Shown: piece by piece, positions 1 through 5,496 of the stretch
Layout: every line of letters starts with the position of its first letter
Position numbering within the stretch: position 1 is the stretch's first letter
DNA from: Nitrospirota bacterium
GTDB taxonomy: Bacteria > Nitrospinota_A > UBA7883 > JACRGQ01
Length of the DNA stretch: 5,700 nt
Assembly (NCBI GenBank): GCA_024275775.1
Contig: JAJRYM010000217.1
Coordinates: 1 to 5,700, forward strand
Direction: 5' to 3'
Position numbers and translations under genes: made by a program
Notes under the pieces: generated by a model
Seen by the model: only the letters and a program-made list of their open reading frames with translations
The model's database searches: none
Told to the model about the DNA's origin: nothing

Positions 1-668
1 CGCTACTATTTTCAGTTCAAGCTAAACGATTATCCCCGCGAGCTTGAGCGGGCGGTGCCGTCGCTTGACGAGCGTCTGACTACGTTCGGGAAACTTGCGG
101 AGAGGGTGGGGGCGGAGCGGGTTGTCTGGCGGTACGACCCGATTATCATTTCGCAAAAACCGACCACGACTATCATCGCCGGAAGTTTGCGGAACTGTGC
201 GGACAGCTTGAGGGCAGTACCGTTCGGGTGATGACGAGCGTCGTAACGTGGTATCGGAAAACGCTAAGGAACCTTGCTCCGCTGTCGGCTGAAGGTTACC
301 GGTTCGATGAAAACGCGATGGACGACCCCGCCACTTCGGAACTGCTTCTCTTCATGTCCGAGATTTCCCAAAAGCATGGGATGGAAATTTTCACCTGCTC
401 GACCGAGAAAGATTTTCCCGGCGTGAAACATGGGAGCTGTATAGATGCCGAGCTTATCAACCGTCTATGGAACCTCGACTACCCGACTAGGAAAGATCCC
501 GGCCAGCGCAAAGCCTGCCTCTGCGCCGTCAGCCGTGATATCGGCGCGAACGACACATGCGTCCACGCCTGCCCCTACTGCTACGCCACGCAGAACATCC
601 CTCTCGCCCGCAAAAGATACGCCGCTCACAACCCCGCCTTCGACGAACTCTCCCCGTTTACCCGCTAA
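1..668 (+). pseudogene. DUF1848 (radical-SAM-like) protein, 3' part, with apparent frameshift
   Basis: The gene enters from the left edge. Frame 1 reads a typical DUF1848 stretch (YYFQFKLNDYPRELE, then ERVVWRYDPIIISQK) until it stops at 229-231. The family match continues in frame 3 from about 159 (TDHDYHRRKFAEL, then SVVTWYRKTLRNL) to the TAA at 666-668. Adding one A to the run at 155-159 would join both parts as SQK-TDHDY, so a single-base deletion or a read error there is the simplest explanation. The C-terminal end has the family's conserved KHGSCIDAELINRLW, KDPGQR and a cysteine cluster ending RDIGANDTCVHACPYCYA, which is thought to bind an iron-sulfur cluster as in spore photoproduct lyase-like radical SAM proteins. 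The substrate of the family is unknown. About 220 of the usual 290-310 residues are present, and the N-terminus is outside the window. An independent start at GTG 228 would give only a fragment, so I do not treat that ORF as a gene of its own. Confidence 0.85.
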
Positions 669-706
669 TTGCAGAGTGTCAGGTAAAAACTCTCACCGCC
701 CAAGTA

Positions 707-1420
707 TTAAGCCAAGCTTTTTATAAACTGAACGGCCTTTTCCGTATGCTCAGGAGTTATCCATCTGGTTGGACTACGTTGAATGGAAATTTTACCCTTA
801 AGATCTCCAAAAACTTTCTGCATTGACGGAGAAAGAACATGTAGTTTTCTTCCAGCTTTATCTTTTCCCTCGGCGCTTATGCGCATAGCCTTTGTTAAGA
901 GGCGGCTGTTTTTAGAGCCTTTTACAAGAATCAAATCGTCGAGTTGTTTCTTGAAAACATTTCGATTTTTTACATGAAAATTATTTGAAAAATATTTCGT
1001 CAAATCCGCTGGACTGAAGTTTTTAGCATAACCTGCCACCAATACTTCAAAGTAGGCGCAGATATATAGGGCTTCAGGCTTACTGCATTCGAACCCTTTC
1101 AATCCGCAATAGAAAACGAGATAGTCCCCCTTTTTTAAATTTCTTAATCCTGCTTTGGGCGAGGTGGGATCACCATAGGTAAAAGTTTCAAATTCCGGGT
1201 CATAATGAATAAGCTTGTTCCTGTTATTGTCTCTTCTGGTTTGCGGGAAATACTCAATCATGAAATTCGAATACTTGCCGGGGGTATTCCCATAGGTCAT
1301 ATCCCCATTTTTCGCAGGGATCGGTATGAATTCAAAAGTATCATCTTTAAAAATCGGCCCGTACATACCACCGGAACCCTTATCAATCCCAACTCTGACT
1401 AAAGCAACTTGCGTCGACAT
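707..1420 (-). CDS. Nmad3-family putative nucleotide modification protein
   Basis: This 237-residue protein matches what I know of the Nmad3 family (nucleotide modification associated domain 3). Visible landmarks are an N-terminal ALVRVGID strand (6-13), GGMYGPIF (17-24), FIPIP (31-35), TYGNTPGKY (42-50), HYDPEFETFTYGDP (72-85), a GDYLVFYCGL core (98-107) and, near the C-terminus, VKGSKNSRLL (166-175), a FGDLKGKISIQRSP run (204-217) and RWI. The length is that of a complete single-domain member, with no signal peptide or membrane segment, so it should be cytosolic. The family was named by comparative genomics for its association with DNA base-modification genes. Its biochemical activity is not known to me, and no modification enzyme of known type is present in this window. 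ATG 1420 is preceded by GGAGGG with 8 bases between. It lies 4 bases after the Nmad2-like gene, so the pair is very probably co-transcribed and translationally coupled. The gene is AT-rich compared with the genes to the right (23/60 GC at 901-960). Confidence 0.85.
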   Translation of the reverse strand: MSTQVALVRVGIDKGSGGMYGPIFKDDTFEFIPIPAKNGDMTYGNTPGKYSNFMIEYFPQTRRDNNRNKLIHYDPEFETFTYGDPTSPKAGLRNLKKGDYLVFYCGLKGFECSKPEALYICAYFEVLVAGYAKNFSPADLTKYFSNNFHVKNRNVFKKQLDDLILVKGSKNSRLLTKAMRISAEGKDKAGRKLHVLSPSMQKVFGDLKGKISIQRSPTRWITPEHTEKAVQFIKSLA

Positions 1421-1424
1421 AATT

Positions 1425-2186
1425 TTAACCCTCCAAATCCAAATACGTTTTTAAATCCCCGATAGCAATCTTTTTATGATGTGGCCATTTTGCTTTTTCT
1501 TCTAGCAATCTAAAACTTTTATCTGGATCAAGCCAAACAAAACTGTTTTCAGTATCTCCCACTAGATAAACAGGCCTCCTTTTAATTCTTTTACCGTATT
1601 CACGGTTGATATCTTCTTTCCACCTATCAACTGCATGCTTATGATTGTTAATAGGCTCGTGATAATTGGAAGGGCAAAAACGCTCCTCATTTTTTAGTTT
1701 TTTATTTTTTGGTGCATATAAATCGCCAAGTGGATTTTTATCGGCCCTTTTCAAATCCCTCACCTGTTTCCCTATTTTATTCCATACATCAAAACAACTT
1801 TCATAAGCATCTTCTACTTTCATCAGATAAAATAAATAATCACTTAAAACTTCTTCCTGTTTCTTAGCCTCTTTTGTCGTAATGCCGCCAATCCATACAT
1901 CCTTCCAATCGGAAGGGCTTTTTTCCCAAGCTCTAATATCGGGACGGCATGTGCATAAGGTTATAATCCCCCCTTCCAGATTCGGCCCACAGCCTGTCTG
2001 GCAAAACATCCCATTCGTTGTTTCTACTTTTACACTTGTCACTCTATATAAGATCAGTTCGTGGTCTTTTTCTTGCTCTATTTTATTTTTAAAAATATTT
2101 GCTTTCAGATTTATATTTTCAAATGAGTCTAGAGGAATATCCTGGCATTCCTTCTTGGTTTCAGGACACTTAGTTTCACACGACAT
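1425..2186 (-). CDS. Nmad2-like putative nucleotide modification protein
   Basis: This 253-residue protein resembles the Nmad2 family (nucleotide modification associated domain 2). The landmarks are LILYRVTSVKVETT (44-57), the signature GGIITLCTCRPDIR (72-85), DVWIGGITT (96-104), FYLMKVEDAYES (119-130), PLGDLYAP (152-159), Y-x-EP...NNHKH (175-184) and RRPVYLVGDTENSFVWL (203-219). The family is predicted from gene neighbourhoods to take part in or sense nucleotide modification; its activity is unknown to me. Two things stand out. There is an extension of about 42 residues before the family's usual first strand, with C3, C7 and C14, and there are further cysteines at 62, 66, 78 and 80. ATG 2186 has an excellent AGGAGGG (2191-2197) just upstream, so this start is preferred even though it includes the extension. 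The gene is strongly AT-rich (18-19 of 60 bases in two counted lines), unlike the WYL and ATPase genes. The Nmad2 assignment is from motif pattern only and is less certain than Nmad3. Confidence 0.7.
   Translation of the reverse strand: MSCETKCPETKKECQDIPLDSFENINLKANIFKNKIEQEKDHELILYRVTSVKVETTNGMFCQTGCGPNLEGGIITLCTCRPDIRAWEKSPSDWKDVWIGGITTKEAKKQEEVLSDYLFYLMKVEDAYESCFDVWNKIGKQVRDLKRADKNPLGDLYAPKNKKLKNEERFCPSNYHEPINNHKHAVDRWKEDINREYGKRIKRRPVYLVGDTENSFVWLDPDKSFRLLEEKAKWPHHKKIAIGDLKTYLDLEG
1428..1434 (-). promoter_or_regulatory. Ribosome binding site of the Nmad3 gene, inside the end of the Nmad2-like gene
   Basis: On the minus strand TGGAGGG reads directly into the Nmad2-like stop codon: the final Glu-Gly codons (GAG GGT) followed by TAA supply the Shine-Dalgarno bases. 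ATG 1420 follows 8 bases after GGAGGG. This arrangement favours re-initiation or coupling, so that both proteins are made in a linked ratio. Confidence 0.75.
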
Positions 2187-2256
2187 TTTTCCCTCCTATT
2201 GATATTTGTTTTTCAACGGATACCCAGAGAACGATTCAACATTAGTAAAATTACCT
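2187..2256 (-). promoter_or_regulatory. 70-base gap before the Nmad pair; weak promoter candidate only
   Basis: The gap between the WYL stop and the Nmad2-like start is AT-rich. It contains the AGGAGGG ribosome binding site (2191-2197), the sequence CAACGGATACCC (plus strand, 2214-2225), which shares AACGGA with the motifs upstream of the other two genes, and a TTGAAT on the minus strand with no good -10 box at 16-18 bases. There is no hairpin with a T-tract, so read-through from the WYL gene looks possible. This gap is where base composition changes, so it may be the edge of a transferred segment. Confidence 0.25.
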
Positions 2257-3258
2257 CTATTTTTCAATGCGGTCCCAGAAGTCTTTCGGCTGTAACACTT
2301 CCACGGAGTCGCCCCATCTGTAGAGGTGCCACGCCATTTCAAGCGCTCCGCCCGCAGTGAAGCTGACGAGTAGCGAGCCGTCTTTTTGCGTTTCCATTTT
2401 CTGCGTCGGATGGAAGACGAACTCCCGCGCGCTGTCGGCAACCTCTTTTTTGAACTTCCAGACGACGCGGAACGGCTCTTCCTGAAAAACTCCGAACGAC
2501 CGTTCGGCATATTCTTTCAGCGAAAAGTCTTCCCGCCGCTCGAATGTTTTATCGGTAATATCCACCTTTTCGATATTGCCGAGCGACAGAAGGCGGTAGC
2601 CGCGCATCCCTAAGCTGTAGCCCACGAGGTAATTTTTTCCGCCGTATAGGAAACCGTACGGGCAGATAAGCTGTCGGCTCAGCCTTCCGGTGCCTACCGC
2701 GCGATAATGCACCCAGACACGCTTGCATGCGATAACCGCCTCGCGCAGTTTTTCCAGCACCCCTTCCTTTACCGTTATGCGCGGACCCGGCCTCATCGCC
2801 AGCCCTTCGGCTTCCAGCAAAATTTCAAGGTCCGGCTCCACCCGCATAATAGCGGACGGTTTCATGACCGCCCTGATTTTCGCCAGCAGGTTTTCGAGAA
2901 ACCGGGCCTGTTCGGAAAGGTTGTCTCTTTGGAAAATGTTTATGGCGCTGTTGAGTTCGGCCAGTTCCTCGGCGGTGATGTTTACCAGCCGGTTAAGAGT
3001 TCCGCCGGGGATGCGCCACCGCTTCGGCAGTTCGCCCGGATTGGCCTGCTCCATTTGCGGGAAGATGCGCTCCAGCGCGTCTCTCATCCGCTCGGCTGTG
3101 CGCCTTGAAACTCCGTGCCGTTCCTGAATATCCGCTAGGGACAGACCTTCCCCGGAGCCCTGCATTTCAAGCGCGAGCTTTAAAAGGGATTCGGCTTTTT
3201 CGTATCTCACAACCTCACCCGGAAGATTAAAAGAGACCCTCTCATCGACCGGAATCAT
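2257..3258 (-). CDS. WYL-domain transcriptional regulator (HTH-WYL-WCX)
   Basis: This 333-residue DNA-binding regulator has the three-part architecture of the WYL family. A winged helix-turn-helix lies at about 20-85 (SLADIQERHGVSRRTAERMR, with the recognition helix around 51-58). A linker helix region follows at about 94-160. The WYL ligand-sensing domain is at about 165-240, with CPYGFLYGGKNYLVGYS at 199-215 and RLLSLGNIEKV at 222-232. A C-terminal WCX domain covers about 260-331 and ends LQPKDFW. The Trp of the name-giving motif is Asn here (NYL at 209-211). ATG 3258 has GGAGGT (3262-3267) 3 bases upstream. It starts 22 bases after the ATPase stop codon, so the two are probably one transcription unit and the regulator probably controls it. 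Related HTH-WYL-WCX proteins (BrxR, CapW) repress phage-defence operons and are thought to sense nucleic acid ligands; that role for this protein is inference. Confidence 0.93.
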   Translation of the reverse strand: MIPVDERVSFNLPGEVVRYEKAESLLKLALEMQGSGEGLSLADIQERHGVSRRTAERMRDALERIFPQMEQANPGELPKRWRIPGGTLNRLVNITAEELAELNSAINIFQRDNLSEQARFLENLLAKIRAVMKPSAIMRVEPDLEILLEAEGLAMRPGPRITVKEGVLEKLREAVIACKRVWVHYRAVGTGRLSRQLICPYGFLYGGKNYLVGYSLGMRGYRLLSLGNIEKVDITDKTFERREDFSLKEYAERSFGVFQEEPFRVVWKFKKEVADSAREFVFHPTQKMETQKDGSLLVSFTAGGALEMAWHLYRWGDSVEVLQPKDFWDRIEK

Positions 3259-3267
3259 TCTACCTCC

Positions 3268-3280
3268 AAACGGACTGCAT
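3268..3280 (-). repeat. Motif copy upstream of the WYL gene (AAACGGACTGCAT on plus)
   Basis: This 13-base sequence fills the first half of the 22-base gap between the ATPase stop and the WYL ribosome binding site. It matches the copy at 5368-5379 upstream of the ATPase except for one extra T. Because it abuts the Shine-Dalgarno sequence, a protein bound here could affect the regulator's own expression. It could also be an mRNA element. The similarity is seen; the function is inferred. Confidence 0.35.
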
Positions 3281-5320
3281 CTAAAATCTTATCTTCCGAG
3301 GTTGTGCCGGTTTGAGCGCGCATTCCTGTTTAAGCAGAGCCGCCAGCTCCGCGCTTCCGGATTTGCCCATTATGTCCGCTTTCCTGCGGGCCACGGCGAA
3401 ATCCGCCGGCGTAAGGCTGTTCAGCGTTGCGATGCTTTCGGGCGGTTCCTCATCGAAGAATAGCCGAAACGCTTTCCTTGCCTGCCCGGCCGTCAGGTAA
3501 TCGAACTTCACTTTGAACGTGAACCTCCGCAGTGAAGCGTAATCCATGTTTCCCATGAGGTTGGACGTGCAGGCGAACGGAAGAGGGTGGCTTTCCATCC
3601 ATGTGAGCATCTCGTTTACCTGCGATACCTGCCACGACTGTTGCGCCATCTCCCGGTTGTGCAGTAGCGAATCGGCTTCGTCGAATATAAGGAAAGCGTT
3701 CTGCTTAGCCGCATCCCTGAAAGCGCGGGCGATGTTTGCTTCGGTTCCGCCTACCCACATCGAAAGCAGATCGGAAGCCCGTTTGTGCATAACTTCCATC
3801 TCCATCCTGTCGGCGAGGTAACGGAGATAAAAACTTTTCCCCGAACCGGGAGGGCCGTACAGGCAAAGCGAAAAGTTCCGTTTGATTTCCCTGTCTGCGA
3901 TTTGTGCGGTCAAGCCGTTAAGGTCCGCGTCGGCGTTTATAAGCTCGGCGCTGAAATTCCGGCAATCCCGCTCCAGCGGAGAAACCGGCTGAAGCCCGCC
4001 GAGTAGTTCCGTCATCCCGGTCAGCACGGTTCTCAGCGTTTTCTCGCCTCCGCCTGTGATTCCGGCCACCCGCACGGCCGAAGCGGCGAAGGAGGGAGGC
4101 GTGTGGAACTCTTTTGCCAGTTCATGAACCGATGTGTCCGGCAGTTCCATCCCGCCGGATTTGAGCGTCCGCTTCCATATTTTCTCCCTGACCCGCGTGG
4201 ACGGCACCTCGAACTCGATTATCATGGACATTCTTCTCAGCAGGGCGAAGTCGAAAATCCTGGTGTGGTTGCACGTCCAGAAAGTCGGCACGCTGTTGTT
4301 TTCAATCAGCCGGTTCAGAAACAGTTTGGACGAGTTGCGTTTCCTCTCCAGTAGGTCTTCCATTTCATCGAAAAGAATCGCGCACTCTTTTTTTCCGGCA
4401 AGCAGACGGTCGGCAAGCCTCAGGTGCGCTATCCGATCGCTCCGGTTCGGCTCATCGCCGTCTTCGTCGGTTTCACCTACCGAATAGAGAGTCATCCCCA
4501 GGCGCGCCGATACTGTTTTGCAGAACTCGGTTTTGCCGGTTCCCGGAGGGCCGTAAAGAAGGATGTTGATATTATTTTCTTCCTTTTTCCGAGCGTTTGC
4601 CAGCAGGCGGGCCAGAATATCCTTCTCTTCGCCGATATGGTCGAAGGCTTCCCATTCCAGTTGCGGACCGCACGGCTTTCCAATCAGTGCCTGCCAGACC
4701 TCCTCTTCATTTTTCAGGGGAGGCGCGAGAACTTTCTGCACGAATCCGGGGATATCCATCATGCTGGTCATCATGGCAAACGGTTCATTATCGCCGCGAG
4801 GATTTTCGATAAGCCCGAAAGATACCAGCGCGCCGGTACCCGATAGGCGGTCGGCAATAGTTGTGCCGGATATTCGCAGACAATCCGCAAGAAGGGATTT
4901 CAGGTTGCGCCCGTCTATAGCCAGCAGTCTGTCGCAAAAGTTTTCGAAATAGTTGTAAAACTTGTAACGGCAGACAACGCCCATGATCTCCGTATCGATT
5001 TCATCGAGGCCGATAACGTCGGCAAGTTTCTGGAGATTCTTTTGCAGAACCCCCGGTTCGGAATCGTTGTAATCTTCCACAAGCTTTTTCAAATATGCCC
5101 GCCATTTTTCCCAAGCGCCTGCCGGAGCCGTTTCAAACCAGACCGTAAGCTCTGTTCGCTTGTTCAAGTCCTGCTGTACCCAAGTTTCACTATTCCCCAG
5201 GACATCTTCACTATTGATTAATTCAACGATTTCCTGCGCTGTCTTTGAGCGGCAACCGGTTTTCGAAGCCAGGTTGAAAATGTATTTTGCTATTACGCCG
5301 TCTTCGTATTTATCTCTCAT
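3281..5320 (-). CDS. Tandem AAA+ ATPase (Cdc48/SpoVK-like, COG0464 type)
   Basis: This 679-residue ATPase has a helical N-terminal region (about 1-225) of unknown function and two AAA+ modules. Module 1 has Walker A GPPGTGKT (257-264), an acidic ETDEDGDEP segment (283-291), Walker B ILFDEMED (315-322), a sensor-1-like TCNHT (349-353) and LLRRM (360-364). Module 2 has Walker A GPPGSGKS (489-496), a classical pore loop MWVGGTEANI (521-530), Walker B FLIFDEADSLL (543-553), TSN (585-587) and SLRRF (596-600). Both modules keep the residues for nucleotide binding and hydrolysis, so a ring-forming remodelling enzyme is likely. The substrate is unknown, and no protease or nuclease domain is fused. 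I chose ATG 5320 because GGAGG lies 4 bases before it; the in-frame ATG at 5353 would place that binding site inside the coding region. The WYL gene follows after 22 bases. WYL regulator plus such an ATPase is, as I recall, a recurrent bacterial gene pair without a settled function. Confidence 0.92.
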   Translation of the reverse strand: MRDKYEDGVIAKYIFNLASKTGCRSKTAQEIVELINSEDVLGNSETWVQQDLNKRTELTVWFETAPAGAWEKWRAYLKKLVEDYNDSEPGVLQKNLQKLADVIGLDEIDTEIMGVVCRYKFYNYFENFCDRLLAIDGRNLKSLLADCLRISGTTIADRLSGTGALVSFGLIENPRGDNEPFAMMTSMMDIPGFVQKVLAPPLKNEEEVWQALIGKPCGPQLEWEAFDHIGEEKDILARLLANARKKEENNINILLYGPPGTGKTEFCKTVSARLGMTLYSVGETDEDGDEPNRSDRIAHLRLADRLLAGKKECAILFDEMEDLLERKRNSSKLFLNRLIENNSVPTFWTCNHTRIFDFALLRRMSMIIEFEVPSTRVREKIWKRTLKSGGMELPDTSVHELAKEFHTPPSFAASAVRVAGITGGGEKTLRTVLTGMTELLGGLQPVSPLERDCRNFSAELINADADLNGLTAQIADREIKRNFSLCLYGPPGSGKSFYLRYLADRMEMEVMHKRASDLLSMWVGGTEANIARAFRDAAKQNAFLIFDEADSLLHNREMAQQSWQVSQVNEMLTWMESHPLPFACTSNLMGNMDYASLRRFTFKVKFDYLTAGQARKAFRLFFDEEPPESIATLNSLTPADFAVARRKADIMGKSGSAELAALLKQECALKPAQPRKIRF

Positions 5321-5323
5321 GTT

Positions 5324-5330
5324 TCCTCCC
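5324..5330 (-). promoter_or_regulatory. Ribosome binding site that decides the ATPase start
   Basis: GGGAGGA on the minus strand sits just upstream of ATG 5320, with AAAC between GGAGG and the start codon. The alternative start 33 bases upstream (5353) has only a G-run (5354-5359) adjacent to it, with no usable spacing, so the shorter protein is preferred. Confidence 0.75.
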
Positions 5331-5355
5331 TTTTCTTTAAGGAAAGAATACATCC

Positions 5356-5392
5356 CCCCTACGTCAAAAACGGACGCATTGCTATTTAGGGG
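5356..5392 (-). promoter_or_regulatory. Nested inverted repeats in the ATPase leader; possible operator
   Basis: On the plus strand CCCCTA (5356-5361) is followed directly by CGTC (5362-5365). The matching arms GACG (5373-5376) and TAGGGG (5387-5392) lie to the right, giving a two-part inverted repeat with a 10-base spacer on one side. It ends 36 bases before the ATPase start. On the minus strand a -35-like TTGACG (5362-5367) lies within it, but no convincing -10 box is found at 16-18 bases. It could be a regulator site, an mRNA hairpin, or chance. Confidence 0.25.
5368..5379 (-). repeat. Motif copy upstream of the ATPase gene (AAACGGACGCAT on plus)
   Basis: This 12-base sequence ends 48 bases before the ATPase start and repeats the sequence at 3268-3280 before the WYL gene, apart from one missing T. 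It overlaps the inner loop and arm of the inverted repeat at 5356-5392. It is a candidate binding site for the WYL regulator, which would then control both the ATPase and itself. Confidence 0.35.
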
Positions 5393-5440
5393 TTTATTGT
5401 GATGGCCGAAAAGACCTTAGTAAGAGGGTATGTGGAGAGG

Positions 5441-5460
5441 TTGCCGCGCTTCGCTCGCAA
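5441..5460. repeat. Short GC-rich hairpin between ddl and the ATPase gene
   Basis: TTGC (5441-5444) pairs with GCAA (5457-5460), and inside it GCG (5446-5448) pairs with CGC (5452-5454) around a CTT loop, with a small asymmetric bulge. No T-tract follows on either strand, so it is not a standard terminator by itself. It may be a small intergenic repeat. Further left a 9-base palindrome, CTTAGTAAG, lies at 5416-5424. Confidence 0.25.
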
Positions 5461-5496
5461 AAACACCGCGTGGGGAGGAGATTAGTTCTGCGGTTT
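5459..5496 (-). terminator. Possible rho-independent terminator of ddl
   Basis: On the minus strand ACCGC, in the last codons of ddl (5490-5494), can pair with GCGGT (5465-5469). One bulged base allows the stem to extend with A-T pairs, and a run of five T (5459-5463) follows. The 20-base loop is long for a terminator, so support is modest. It would separate ddl from the ATPase operon. Confidence 0.3.

Noticed and set aside
669..706. Possible terminator between the convergent DUF1848 and Nmad3 genes
   Set aside because: Only 3-base stems could be found around GTGTCAGGTAAAAACTCTCAC, and AAGCCAAGCTTTTT at 709-722 has a 4-base stem lying inside the Nmad3 coding end.
445..826. Plus-strand ORFs overlapping the DUF1848 end and running into the Nmad3 gene
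   Set aside because: They are out of frame with the conserved DUF1848 sequence, and their composition is low-complexity Pro, Ser and Thr.
2196..2510. 104-residue minus-strand ORF overlapping the end of the WYL gene
   Set aside because: It is in another frame of a well-supported gene, is rich in Arg and Ser as expected for a shadow frame, and shows no family motif.
2707..3127. Two plus-strand ORFs of about 134 residues opposite the WYL gene
   Set aside because: They lie antisense to a gene with clear domain evidence and have no recognisable motifs.
4424..4952. Plus-strand ORFs of 129-140 residues opposite the ATPase gene
   Set aside because: They are antisense shadows of the first AAA+ module region, with no motif and no distinct ribosome binding site.
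5321..5353. Longer ATPase start at ATG 5353, adding 11 residues
   Set aside because: The strong GGAGG would then be inside the coding region as a Gly-Gly stretch, and no properly spaced binding site precedes 5353.
5339..5367. Sigma-70 promoter built on TTGACG (minus strand)
   Set aside because: At 17 bases the -10 position reads TTCCTT; neighbouring spacings are no better, so only the -35-like element is mentioned.
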